A stretch of 13,252 nt of DNA from HGM12587 sp964580255. GTDB lineage: Bacteria > Bacillota > Clostridia > Lachnospirales > Lachnospiraceae. The translations under genes and the position numbers were made by a program. The first letter of the stretch is position 1. The number at the start of each line of letters is the position of its first letter. Shown one piece after another: positions 1-7,973 of this stretch. The DNA is taken from contig CAZOJX010000050.1 in assembly GCA_964580255.1 (NCBI GenBank), positions 1 through 13,252 of the forward strand. Direction: 5' to 3'. The notes under the pieces are model-generated. The model worked only from the letters and a program-made list of their open reading frames with translations, searched no databases and was not told the DNA's origin.

Positions 1-44
1 CATGATGAACGGTCAGTAAGATAAATATAAATAAAGAACGACCG

Positions 45-79
45 GAGAGGAAACAGCGATTGCTGTTTCCTCTCTTTTT
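45..79 (+). terminator. Rho-independent terminator upstream of dnaE
   Basis: A 13-bp perfect stem (GAGAGGAAACAGC, 45-57, with its complement at 62-74) closes a GATT tetraloop and is followed by five T (75-79). It ends a rightward transcript whose gene lies mostly outside the window. In frame 1 the first 24 bases read seven codons and then TAA, which could be the 3' end of that gene, but this is too short to identify. Confidence 0.93.
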
Positions 80-88
80 GTGTATAAT
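60..88 (+). promoter_or_regulatory. Putative sigma-A promoter for dnaE
   Basis: A perfect -10 box TATAAT (83-88) lies 17 bases after TTGCTG (60-65), a weak -35 that keeps only the TTG. The -35 sits in the loop and descending arm of the upstream terminator, so terminator and promoter overlap. Transcription would start near 95, leaving a leader of about 35 bases. The assignment is by consensus and spacing only. Confidence 0.6.
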
Positions 89-129
89 AAAGCCATCTAT
101 AGGCTATTTTACGAAAGGTTGAAATCAAC

Positions 130-3100
130 ATGAATTTTACACATTTACACGTGCATACAGAATATAGTCTTTTGGACGGCTCAAACAAGATCAAAGAATG
201 TATTTTGAGAGTAAAAGAGCTGGGAATGGACAGCGTGGCGATCACAGACCATGGGGTAATGTACGGAGTCATTGATTTTTATCGTGCTGCGAAGGCAGAA
301 GGCATTCGCCCGATCTTAGGCTGTGAAGTTTATGTTGCACCAAATTCCCGATTTGACAGAGAAATCGGGAACAATGAAGATCGATATTATCATCTGGTCC
401 TTCTGGCGGAAAACAACACCGGATACAGCAATCTGATGAAGATCGTATCCAAAGGGTTTACAGAAGGATATTACTATAAACCTCGAGTGGATCTGGAGGT
501 GCTGGAAACCTATCATGAAGGCATCATTGCCCTGAGTGCCTGTCTTGCAGGAGAAGTGCAGCGGTTTCTGAATAGGGGCTTTTATGAAGAAGGAAAAAAA
601 GCAGCGCTAAAATACGAAGAGATCTTTGGAAAAGGAAATTTCTTTTTAGAGCTGCAGGATCATGGAATGCCGGAGCAGAAACGGGTGAACATGGAACTTC
701 TGCGTCTCAGCCAGGAAACCGGAATCGAGCTGGTTGCCACCAACGATGTCCACTATACCTATGCGGAGGACGAAAAACCTCATGATATCCTGCTCTGTCT
801 TCAGACAGGAAAGAAGCTGTCGGACGAGAACCGCATGCGTTATGAGGGCGGGCAGTATTATGTGAAATCCCCGGAGGAAATGGCACAATTATTCCCGTAT
901 GCACTGCAGGCGCTGGAAAATACTCATAAGATCGCACAGCGGTGTCAGGTGGAGATTGAATTTGGCGTGACAAAGCTTCCGAAATACGATGTACCGGAAG
1001 GATATACCTCCTGGGAATATTTAAACAAGCTTTGTTTTGAAGGTCTGGAACGCTGTTATCCGGGACACGATCAGTCACTGACAGATCAGCTGACCTATGA
1101 ACTTGGCATCATTCAGAAAATGGGGTATGTAGATTATTTCCTGATCGTCTGGGATTTCATCAAATATGCTAAGGATCATGGAATTGCTGTCGGTCCGGGA
1201 CGAGGCAGTGCGGCAGGAAGTATCGTTTCTTATACGTTGGGGATCACGACCATCGATCCGATGAAATACAGCCTGCTGTTTGAACGATTCTTAAATCCGG
1301 AACGAGTTTCCATGCCCGATATAGACGTGGATTTCTGTTTTGAAAGACGCCAGGAAGTGATTGATTATGTAGTGGAAAAATACGGCAAAGACCGGGTGGT
1401 TCAGATCGTTACATTCGGAACTTTGGCAGCCCGGGGTGTGATCCGGGACGTGGGACGCGTGATGGATCTTCCGTATCAGCTGTGTGATCAGACGGCAAAA
1501 CAGATTCCCCAGGAATTAAATATTACGATTGATAAGGCCTTAAAGGTCAATCCGGAGCTTCGCAAAAGTTATGAAGAAAATCCGGAAATCCACGAGCTCA
1601 TTGACATGGCAAAGCGTCTGGAAGGACTTCCAAGACACACCTCCATGCATGCAGCGGGGGTTGTGATCAGTCAGAAATCGGTAGACGAATATGTTCCGTT
1701 ATCCAGAGGATCTGACGGTTCGATCACGACACAGTTTACGATGACAACCCTGGAAGAACTGGGACTTTTGAAAATGGACTTTTTGGGACTCCGTACATTA
1801 ACGGTAATCCAAAATGCCGTAAATATCCTGAAAAAGACCCGGGGCATTTCCATAGATATTGATAAGATTGATTATAATGATGCAAAAGTATTGGCTTCCA
1901 TCGGCACCGGAAAGTGTGAGGGTGTGTTCCAGCTGGAAAGCAGCGGCATGAAGAACTTCATGAAGGAGCTGAAGCCAAAGAGTCTGGAAGATATCATTGC
2001 GGGAATTTCCCTGTACCGTCCGGGTCCAATGGATTTCATTCCTCAGTATATTAAAGGAAAAGATCACCCGGAGACCATTACCTATGACTGCGAAGAACTG
2101 CGGAGCATTCTGGAACCGACTTACGGCTGTATCGTATATCAGGAACAGGTAATGCAGATCGTACAGAAGCTTGCCGGCTATACCCTCGGAAGAGCGGATC
2201 TGGTGCGCCGTGCCATGAGTAAGAAAAAGGCAGCGGTGATGGAGCAGGAGCGTAAAAACTTTGTTTACGGAAATGAAGCAGAGGGCGTTCCGGGCTGTAT
2301 TTCCAGAGGCATTTCCGAAAAGGTTGCCAATAAGATCTTTGACGATATGACAGACTTTGCAAAATATGCATTTAATAAATCCCATGCGGCAGCTTATGCA
2401 GTGGTTTCTTATCAGACTGCATGGTTAAAATATTATTATCCGGTGGAATTTATGGCGGCACTGATGACTTCGGTGATTGATAATCCGTCAAAAGTGGCAG
2501 AATATATCTTAAACTGCCGACAGATGGGAATTGCGATCCTGCCGCCGGATATCAATGCAGGATATGCCGGATTTTCCGTTTCCAAAGACGGAATCCATTA
2601 CGGACTTTCGGCGATCAAAAGCATTGGACGCTCTGTGATCGAGGCGATCGTTGCAGAACGAGAGGAAAACGGGCTTTACACCAGTCTGAAGGATTTTATC
2701 ACAAGACTTAGCAGCAAAGAGATCAATAAGCGTGTGATCGAAAACTTTATCAAAGCTGGCGCATTTGACTGTCTGGAGGGCACGAGAAAACAGAAAATGT
2801 TCGTGTATGTGCAGATCATGGACGAGGCGGCCAGAGATAAGAAAAATTCACTGACCGGCCAGATGTCCCTGTTTGATTTCGTGGACGAGGACGTGAAAGC
2901 GACGCTGGAGATCCAAATGCCGGACGTGGGAGAATTTGAGGAAAGTGAACGGCTTGCCTTTGAAAAGGAAGTACTGGGTGTTTACTTAAGCGGTCATCCG
3001 CTGCAGGAGTGTGAGGAACGCTGGAGAAAGGCCATTTCCCATACTTCCGCAGATTTTCTTTTGGACGAGGAGCTTGGAACGACCAATGTAAAAGATGGGG

Positions 3101-3594
3101 AGAAAGCGATTATCGGCGGTATCATCAGCGAAAAGAGCGTGAAGCTGACCAAGAACAGTAAGCAGATGGCTTATCTTACCATTGAGGATCTTTTGGGAAC
3201 GGTGGAGGTTATCGTATTCCCGAGAGATTATGAAAATAATGCAGCGGCACTGGTACAGGATGCAAAAGTTTTTGTACAGGGCCGGGTATCCTGTGAAGAC
3301 GAGAAGCCGAGCCGGCTGATCTGTGAAAAGATCATTCCGTTTGAACAGGAAAAACAGGAATTATGGATTCAGTTTGCGGATAAGGAAACCTTTGAAGCAC
3401 AGGAGATCAGAATGCTGAATTCTCTGAAGGCTTACGAGGGAGATGTGGCTGTGGTGGCCTATCTTGCCAAAGAAAAGAAGTGGAAGAAATATCCGCCAAA
3501 CAGAAATATATCGCTTACCGAACCACTGATGCAGTCCCTGAAGCAGCAGTTTGGTGAGCAGAACATTAAGATCAGAACTCTGAAGGCACTGTGA
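130..3594 (+). CDS. dnaE: DNA polymerase III alpha subunit, DnaE type
   Basis: Replicative DNA polymerase, 1154 aa, usual length for DnaE. The N-terminal PHP domain (about 1-270) keeps what looks like the full metal-ligand set: H7 and H9 of HLHVHTEYS, D16, H41 of ITDHG, E66, H88, C138, and D206/H208 of NDVHY. The catalytic core has GPGRGSAAGS at 355-364 and the acidic residues of PDIDVDF (D399, D401) plus D550 of KMDFLGLRTL. A clamp-binding motif QMSLF is at 911-915, and an OB-fold region spans about 990-1080. Clostridia normally also carry PolC, so this enzyme probably acts with it; that is family knowledge, not seen here. The start is the ATG at 130. A weak AAAGG lies upstream, and the 12 bases before the ATG form a small inverted repeat (GTTGA-AA-TCAAC). 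The gene ends in tandem stops TGA TAA. Confidence 0.98.
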   Translation: MNFTHLHVHTEYSLLDGSNKIKECILRVKELGMDSVAITDHGVMYGVIDFYRAAKAEGIRPILGCEVYVAPNSRFDREIGNNEDRYYHLVLLAENNTGYSNLMKIVSKGFTEGYYYKPRVDLEVLETYHEGIIALSACLAGEVQRFLNRGFYEEGKKAALKYEEIFGKGNFFLELQDHGMPEQKRVNMELLRLSQETGIELVATNDVHYTYAEDEKPHDILLCLQTGKKLSDENRMRYEGGQYYVKSPEEMAQLFPYALQALENTHKIAQRCQVEIEFGVTKLPKYDVPEGYTSWEYLNKLCFEGLERCYPGHDQSLTDQLTYELGIIQKMGYVDYFLIVWDFIKYAKDHGIAVGPGRGSAAGSIVSYTLGITTIDPMKYSLLFERFLNPERVSMPDIDVDFCFERRQEVIDYVVEKYGKDRVVQIVTFGTLAARGVIRDVGRVMDLPYQLCDQTAKQIPQELNITIDKALKVNPELRKSYEENPEIHELIDMAKRLEGLPRHTSMHAAGVVISQKSVDEYVPLSRGSDGSITTQFTMTTLEELGLLKMDFLGLRTLTVIQNAVNILKKTRGISIDIDKIDYNDAKVLASIGTGKCEGVFQLESSGMKNFMKELKPKSLEDIIAGISLYRPGPMDFIPQYIKGKDHPETITYDCEELRSILEPTYGCIVYQEQVMQIVQKLAGYTLGRADLVRRAMSKKKAAVMEQERKNFVYGNEAEGVPGCISRGISEKVANKIFDDMTDFAKYAFNKSHAAAYAVVSYQTAWLKYYYPVEFMAALMTSVIDNPSKVAEYILNCRQMGIAILPPDINAGYAGFSVSKDGIHYGLSAIKSIGRSVIEAIVAEREENGLYTSLKDFITRLSSKEINKRVIENFIKAGAFDCLEGTRKQKMFVYVQIMDEAARDKKNSLTGQMSLFDFVDEDVKATLEIQMPDVGEFEESERLAFEKEVLGVYLSGHPLQECEERWRKAISHTSADFLLDEELGTTNVKDGEKAIIGGIISEKSVKLTKNSKQMAYLTIEDLLGTVEVIVFPRDYENNAAALVQDAKVFVQGRVSCEDEKPSRLICEKIIPFEQEKQELWIQFADKETFEAQEIRMLNSLKAYEGDVAVVAYLAKEKKWKKYPPNRNISLTEPLMQSLKQQFGEQNIKIRTLKAL

Positions 3595-3624
3595 TAAGAC
3601 GGAAAATGATGAGGAGGAGAAATT

Positions 3625-4605
3625 ATGGCAGCCAAGAAAGAGATTAAGACAATCGGCGTGTTGACAAGCGGAGGAGATGCACCTGGAATGAATGCGGCAA
3701 TCCGCGCGGTTGTAAGACGCGCATGCTACAATGGAAAAAAAGTAGTTGGTATCCGCAGAGGATATCAGGGTCTTCTGGAAGAAGATATTTTTGAAATGAA
3801 GCCATGGGACGTTTCGGATACGATCGAGCGCGGCGGTACGATCCTTTACACAGCTCGCTGTTCGGAATTCAGAACAGCGGAAGGTCAGCAGCGGGGCATT
3901 GAGATCTGCAAGAAGCATGGCATTGACGGACTGGTTGTCATCGGCGGTGATGGATCTTTCAAAGGGGCACAGTGTCTGGCAAACGGCGGAATCAATACGG
4001 TAGGCGTGCCGGGAACCATTGACCTGGACATTGCCTGCACAGAATATACCATTGGATTCGATACGGCAGTTAATACAGCCATGGAAGCGATCGATAAGGT
4101 GCGTGATACATCCACTTCCCATGAACGCTGCAGCATCATCGAGGTTATGGGACGTCATGCGGGATACATTGCGTTATGGTGCGGAATCGCCAACGGCGCA
4201 GAAGATATCCTGCTTCCGGAAACCTATAACTATGATGAACAGGAGATCATCAATAACATTATCCGCAATCGAAAACGTGGCAAAAAGCATCACATCATCA
4301 TCAATGCGGAAGGAATCGGACATTCTACCTCTATGGCAAGAAGAATCGAAGCAGCTACCGGTATTGAAACGAGAGCAACCATCTTAGGACATATGCAGCG
4401 AGGCGGAAGTCCTACCTGTAAAGACCGTATGTATGCTTCGATCATGGGAGCAATGGCGGCAGACTTACTTTGCGAAGGGAAAACAAATCGTGTCGTAGGA
4501 TACCAGAACGGACAGTTCCAGGATTTCGATATTAACGAAGCACTGGCAATGAACAAAACCATTGATCCGTATCAGTGTGAGATCGCTATGGCATTATCAA
4601 GATAA
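3625..4605 (+). CDS. pfkA: ATP-dependent 6-phosphofructokinase
   Basis: Phosphorylates fructose-6-phosphate to fructose-1,6-bisphosphate, the committed step of glycolysis; cytoplasmic. The 326-aa length fits short bacterial ATP-PFKs. Visible motifs are the nucleotide-binding SGGDAPGMNAAIRAV near residue 15, GGDGS at 107-111 (the Gly is the ATP-type signature; PPi enzymes usually have Asp there), the catalytic loop PGTIDLD with base D133, MGRHAGYIALW, the NAEGIG glutamate, and the fructose-6-phosphate-binding ILGHMQRGGSP. One residue is unusual: L134 stands where E. coli and Bacillus enzymes have Asn (TIDND). GAGGAGG at 3611-3617 gives a strong ribosome binding site eight bases before the ATG. 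Thirty bases separate it from dnaE with no terminator, so co-transcription is likely. Confidence 0.97.
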   Translation: MAAKKEIKTIGVLTSGGDAPGMNAAIRAVVRRACYNGKKVVGIRRGYQGLLEEDIFEMKPWDVSDTIERGGTILYTARCSEFRTAEGQQRGIEICKKHGIDGLVVIGGDGSFKGAQCLANGGINTVGVPGTIDLDIACTEYTIGFDTAVNTAMEAIDKVRDTSTSHERCSIIEVMGRHAGYIALWCGIANGAEDILLPETYNYDEQEIINNIIRNRKRGKKHHIIINAEGIGHSTSMARRIEAATGIETRATILGHMQRGGSPTCKDRMYASIMGAMAADLLCEGKTNRVVGYQNGQFQDFDINEALAMNKTIDPYQCEIAMALSR

Positions 4606-4606
4606 T

Positions 4607-5380
4607 ATGATCACAAGTACAGCAAATGCCCAGGTGAAAAATCTGGCGCAGTTAATCAAAAAAGCTAAGGCACGCACAGAACAGGGCGTTTACATCGTGG
4701 AAGGTGTGAAAATGTTCCAGGAAGCACCGGAACAGGAGATTGTCAAAGCCTACATTTCCGAAGATCTCTACGAAAAGGGAACCTGCAGGGAGAAACTTTC
4801 CAAAATCCCTTATGAGGTGCTGAAAAAGGACGTCTTTGACCATGTGGCGGATACGAAAACACCGCAGGGAATCCTGTGCGTCTTAAAACAGAAAAAATAT
4901 ACACTGGAGCAGCTGACGGAAGGAAAGTGTCCTCTGCTTCTGGTGCTGGAAAATCTTCAGGATCCGGGAAATTTAGGAACCATGATGCGTACGGCAGAAG
5001 GCGCCGGAGTGACCGGTGTTTTGCTCAGCCGGGGCTGCGTGGATATTTATAATCCGAAAACGATCCGTTCTACTATGGGATCCATCTACCGGGTACCGTT
5101 CCTTTATACGGAGGATCTTTTAAAAGCCATGGATCTTCTGCATGAAAAAGGAATTTCCACCTATGCGGCACATTTGAAAGGCAAGGGCTATTATGACGAA
5201 GAATCCTACAAAGGACCGACGGCATTTCTGATCGGAAATGAGGGAAACGGCTTAAGCGAGGAACTTTCCGAAAAAGCAGGACAGTATATCCGGATTCCGA
5301 TGGAGGGACAGCTGGAATCTTTGAATGCGGCAGTAGCAGCAGCTATTTTAATGTATGAGGCTTCCAGACAACGAAGATAG
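4607..5380 (+). CDS. TrmH/SpoU-family RNA 2'-O-ribose methyltransferase
   Basis: A SAM-dependent methyltransferase of the SPOUT class that methylates ribose 2'-OH in rRNA or tRNA. From the ATG at 4607 it is 257 aa. The N-terminal part (about 1-100, with VYIVEG near 28-33) resembles the substrate-binding domain of RlmB/YsgA-type enzymes. The knotted catalytic domain shows motif 1 NLQDPGNLGTMMRTAEGAG (from N116, with R128), motif 2 LIGNEGNGLS (208-217) and motif 3 IPMEGQLESLNAAVAAAI (230-247). I chose 4607 because the protein family begins near MITSTANAQVK. The longer in-frame start at 4562 would overlap the end of pfkA and add 15 unrelated residues. Only one base separates the pfkA stop from this ATG and no clear Shine-Dalgarno is seen, so translational coupling is likely. 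The exact RNA target cannot be told from sequence. Confidence 0.94.
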   Translation: MITSTANAQVKNLAQLIKKAKARTEQGVYIVEGVKMFQEAPEQEIVKAYISEDLYEKGTCREKLSKIPYEVLKKDVFDHVADTKTPQGILCVLKQKKYTLEQLTEGKCPLLLVLENLQDPGNLGTMMRTAEGAGVTGVLLSRGCVDIYNPKTIRSTMGSIYRVPFLYTEDLLKAMDLLHEKGISTYAAHLKGKGYYDEESYKGPTAFLIGNEGNGLSEELSEKAGQYIRIPMEGQLESLNAAVAAAILMYEASRQRR

Positions 5381-5406
5381 AAAACCCTGGAATATTTATC
5401 GGAAAT

Positions 5407-5435
5407 TTGACATATGTTTTATTGTTTGTTACAAT
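5407..5435 (+). promoter_or_regulatory. Sigma-A promoter of the cell-wall hydrolase gene
   Basis: A perfect -35 TTGACA (5407-5412) is separated by 17 bases from -10 TACAAT (5430-5435). It lies just after the methyltransferase stop and gives a leader of about 40 bases. The leader contains GTAATATT twice at an 11-base period (5450-5457, 5461-5468). It makes the hydrolase gene independently transcribed. No terminator is visible between the methyltransferase stop and this promoter, so readthrough from upstream is possible. Confidence 0.88.
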
Positions 5436-5481
5436 GTCTGAAACATTATGTAATATTTTTGTAATATTCTGGAGGCAATAA

Positions 5482-6504
5482 ATGAAAAAGAAACAGATGG
5501 CAGCCCTGTTTGCTGCAACATTTGTATGGCTGACATCCTGTGGATTCTTATCTTTGGGAGAAGCGGCCAATGCAGGGATTGCAGAGGTTGTGGAACCGAT
5601 GACGACCAGGGCATTTGAAATGCTGGAGATCATGGAAGCGTGGGAAGACCGCTGTATGCCGAACGTTAAGGAATATGTGACGATCCGTACGGAAGCCAGT
5701 GCAGATTCGGAAGCGGTCGGAAGACTTTACAAAGGCGGCGCAGCTCAGATCCTTGAAAAAGGAGAAGAATGGACGAAGGTTGTTTCCGGAGACTGTGAAG
5801 GATATATTTCCAATGAATATTTAAAATTTGGTGTTGAGGCACAGGCAATCGCAGAAAGAGACTGCTGCCTGGTGGCAACCGTAACTGCAGACGGACTGAA
5901 GGTTCGTGCAGAAGCTTCCGAGGAATCCAAAACGAGAGATCTTCTGGGAAACGGTGAAAAAGCGGACGTTATCAGTGAAGAAGACGGCTGGCTGAAGATC
6001 AAATATGACGACGGAGAAGCCTATATTAAGGCAGAATATACCAGTGTAGAATTTGAAGTAGGGGAAGCTCAGACCATGGAGCAGATCCGTGAGGCAGAAG
6101 CGGCAGCGGAAGCAGCACGAAAAAAGGCTGCACTGAAAAAGCAGTATGAGGCTGTAAAGGCAAGCGGAAATGAAGTGCAGGTGCTTGGAGCACTCATTCA
6201 GATGGAAGCCGGAAACCAGCCTTACGAAGGACAGCTGGCGGTTGGCGCGGTAGTCATGAATCGTGTCAGAAGCCCTCGCTATCCGAATACGATCGCTGAT
6301 GTGATCTACGCACCGGGACAGTTCCCGTATGCAAGCACAAAGATCCAGGAGGTCATGGGGAGAGGTGTGAAAGCCTCCTGCCTGCAGGCGGCCCAGGAAG
6401 CCATCAACGGGGTCAGCAACGTGGGAAGCTTTACGCATTTTAAATCTTCCAGATCGGCAGTCGGCGTTGCAAATATCGTTATCGGAAATCATGTATTTTA
6501 CTAA
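5482..6504 (+). CDS. Exported SH3-domain cell-wall hydrolase (SleB/Hydrolase_2 type)
   Basis: A predicted envelope protein of 340 aa that should cleave peptidoglycan. The N-terminus has basic residues and a hydrophobic stretch. L17-T18-S19-C20 fits a lipobox followed by Gly, so it may be a lipoprotein; cleavage after ANA (31) by ordinary signal peptidase is the alternative. Two bacterial SH3-like repeats follow (about 58-116 and 128-190, each with a xxRxEAS pattern and a GYI/AYI end). Then comes a charged Ala/Glu/Lys linker (about 196-226, probably helical or coiled) and a C-terminal Hydrolase_2 domain (about 231-340). There IQMEAGNQPYEGQLAVGAVV carries the expected catalytic Glu, E242. The ribosome binding site GGAGG (5471-5475) lies six bases before the ATG. 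It is monocistronic between its own promoter and terminator. SleB itself acts in spore germination, but with SH3 domains and a sigma-A promoter a vegetative role is equally possible. Confidence 0.9.
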   Translation: MKKKQMAALFAATFVWLTSCGFLSLGEAANAGIAEVVEPMTTRAFEMLEIMEAWEDRCMPNVKEYVTIRTEASADSEAVGRLYKGGAAQILEKGEEWTKVVSGDCEGYISNEYLKFGVEAQAIAERDCCLVATVTADGLKVRAEASEESKTRDLLGNGEKADVISEEDGWLKIKYDDGEAYIKAEYTSVEFEVGEAQTMEQIREAEAAAEAARKKAALKKQYEAVKASGNEVQVLGALIQMEAGNQPYEGQLAVGAVVMNRVRSPRYPNTIADVIYAPGQFPYASTKIQEVMGRGVKASCLQAAQEAINGVSNVGSFTHFKSSRSAVGVANIVIGNHVFY

Positions 6505-6511
6505 AACCGGT

Positions 6512-6542
6512 GCAGGTGTTCCTAAAGGGAGCACCTGCTTTT
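6512..6542 (+). terminator. Rho-independent terminator of the hydrolase gene
   Basis: An 11-bp stem with one G-T wobble (GCAGGTGTTCC at 6512-6522 against 6528-6538) closes a five-base loop and is followed by TTTT, then GCG and four more T. It starts eight bases after the stop codon and separates the hydrolase gene from the argF unit. Confidence 0.9.
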
Positions 6543-6588
6543 GCGTTTTGGAATCTTTTGAAAAATCGTGGATTTTAAAGGGTTCAAG

Positions 6589-6617
6589 TTGTCAAATGCG
6601 GGGAGTTGTAGTAAAAT
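6589..6617 (+). promoter_or_regulatory. Putative sigma-A promoter of the argF unit
   Basis: TTGTCA (6589-6594), 17 bases, then TAAAAT (6612-6617), each box one or two bases off consensus. The leader to argF is about 60 bases and holds an A/T-rich inverted repeat (TTTTTGTT / AACAAAAA, around 6628-6652). No convincing ArgR operator palindrome was recognised by eye. Confidence 0.7.
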
Positions 6618-6684
6618 ATTTGCTATCTTCTTTTTTGTTTGAAAGAACAAAAAGGCATTATCGGATACATAGGAGAGAATGATC

Positions 6685-7692
6685 ATGGTTAGAAATTGGG
6701 ATTTGTTAAAAGGACGTCATTTTTTAAAACTTTTAGACTTTCAGCCGGAGGAAATTGAGTATTTACTGGATCTGGCAGCAGACTTGAAGGAACGTAAGAA
6801 AAAAGGAATCCGCGTGGATTACCTGGTGGGAAAAAACATTGTGCTGATCTTTGAAAAAACAAGTACAAGAACCCGCTGCTCCTTTGAAACAGCAGCACAT
6901 GATCTTGGTATGGGCTGTACCTATCTGGATCCGTCCGCTTCACAGATCGGTAAAAAGGAGAGTATTGCAGATACTGCCCGTGTTTTGGGAAGAATGTATG
7001 AAGGAATTGAATACCGTGGATTTGAACAGGAACGAGTGGAAACTCTGGCAAAACATGCCGGTGTTCCGGTATGGAATGGTCTGACCAATGAATTCCACCC
7101 GACACAGATGCTGGCAGATCTTCTGACCATCAGAGAGCATCTGGGCGGTACGAAGGGTAAGAAACTGGTTTATATGGGAGATGCCCGCTATAACATGGGA
7201 AATTCCTGGATGGTAACCTGTGCGAAAATGGGTATGGATTTTGTTGCCTGTGCACCGAAGGAATATTTCCCGGATCCGCAGCTGGTAGCAACCTGCCAGG
7301 AAATTGCAGCACAGACCGGAGGAAGCATTTCTCTGGAGGAAGATGTAGAAAAGGCGACAAAGGACGCAGATATCATTTATACAGATGTTTGGGTATCCAT
7401 GGGAGAGCCGGATGAAGTTTGGGAATCCCGTATCAAAGCGCTGATGCCGTATCAGGTCAATAAAAAAGTAATGGAAAATGCAAAATCAACAGCGATCTTT
7501 ATGCACTGCCTCCCGGCATTCCACGATCTGGAAACAACGGTAGGAAAAGAGATCCACGAAAAATTCGGTATTACAGAAATGGAAGTTACCGATGAAGTGT
7601 TTGAATCAGCACAGTCTGTGGTATTTGATGAAGCAGAAAACCGTATGCATACGATCAAAGCTGTGATGCTTGCAACGATCGGAGTATCTTAA
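6685..7692 (+). CDS. argF: Ornithine carbamoyltransferase
   Basis: Transfers the carbamoyl group from carbamoyl phosphate to ornithine to make citrulline; cytoplasmic, normally trimeric. The 335-aa protein shows the carbamoyl-phosphate loop STRTR (60-64) followed by CSFETAAHDLGM, HPTQMLADLLT (H138-Q141), the MGDARYNMGNS stretch, and the ornithine-binding MHCLPAFHD (273-281, with C275). The start at 6685 is preferred because AGGAGA (6671-6676) lies eight bases upstream. An in-frame ATG at 6679 would leave only two bases. It is the first gene of the unit running to 10855, and its TAA overlaps the next ATG by one base. Sequence alone does not separate the biosynthetic enzyme (ArgF) from the catabolic one (ArcB). 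No arginine deiminase or carbamate kinase gene lies next to it, so ArgF is favoured. Confidence 0.95.
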   Translation: MVRNWDLLKGRHFLKLLDFQPEEIEYLLDLAADLKERKKKGIRVDYLVGKNIVLIFEKTSTRTRCSFETAAHDLGMGCTYLDPSASQIGKKESIADTARVLGRMYEGIEYRGFEQERVETLAKHAGVPVWNGLTNEFHPTQMLADLLTIREHLGGTKGKKLVYMGDARYNMGNSWMVTCAKMGMDFVACAPKEYFPDPQLVATCQEIAAQTGGSISLEEDVEKATKDADIIYTDVWVSMGEPDEVWESRIKALMPYQVNKKVMENAKSTAIFMHCLPAFHDLETTVGKEIHEKFGITEMEVTDEVFESAQSVVFDEAENRMHTIKAVMLATIGVS

Positions 7693-7973
7693 TGAACAAA
7701 AAGGGAAAAGAACCGCTTTTGTTTCTACGGAGCATGAATTTTCTTCTGGGAGTGATGATCCTGATCCTTCTGCTCCTGGCATTTTTAAAGGTTGAAGGAA
7801 AAGAGGTTTTTGAGATCATGGTGTTTGCGCTGGCAGCCATTGAAAATTTTGTAGGTGCAACCATCAGCTTTTCGGAACAGAAAAAGGTGCGCGGAACAAT
7901 CTATTCCGTCGTCAGTGCGGTATTTGTGATCACCGCAGCAATTTTGGCGTTCCGATATTTTATCGTTTTATGA
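7692..7973 (+). CDS. Small three-helix membrane protein, function unknown
   Basis: A 93-aa protein I cannot assign to a characterised family. After a basic N-terminus (MNKKGKEPLLFLR) there are three hydrophobic segments, about 15-32, 38-60 and 70-92. The segment-2/3 connection is polar and basic (SEQKKVRG, 61-68). By the positive-inside rule the N-terminus and this loop would both be cytoplasmic. The reading frame is supported by GGAG (7681-7684) seven bases before the ATG and by overlaps on both sides: one base with argF (TAATG) and four bases with birA (ATGA). That context says it is a genuine translated member of the operon. It may belong to an uncharacterised Lachnospiraceae family, but that needs a database match. 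Confidence 0.85.
   Translation: MNKKGKEPLLFLRSMNFLLGVMILILLLLAFLKVEGKEVFEIMVFALAAIENFVGATISFSEQKKVRGTIYSVVSAVFVITAAILAFRYFIVL

Noticed and set aside
1798..2385. 195-codon open frame on the - strand inside dnaE
   Set aside because: Antisense to the conserved polymerase core; no ribosome binding site or motif support.
3361..4158. 265-codon open frame on the - strand across the dnaE/pfkA boundary
   Set aside because: It lies wholly antisense to two well-supported genes, has a Cys/His/Ser-rich composition typical of reverse-frame shadows, and shows no family motifs.
4562..4606. Upstream start for the RNA methyltransferase
   Set aside because: It would overlap the conserved end of pfkA and add residues unlike the family; the ATG at 4607 fits the family start.
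5821..6534. 237-codon open frame on the - strand opposite the cell-wall hydrolase
   Set aside because: Its start falls inside the terminator hairpin, its composition is implausible, and the + strand gene has clear domains, promoter and ribosome binding site.
6628..6652. A/T inverted repeat in the argF leader as a terminator
   Set aside because: The stem is only A/T-rich with no GC core and no T-run placed after it, so it is unlikely to terminate transcription.
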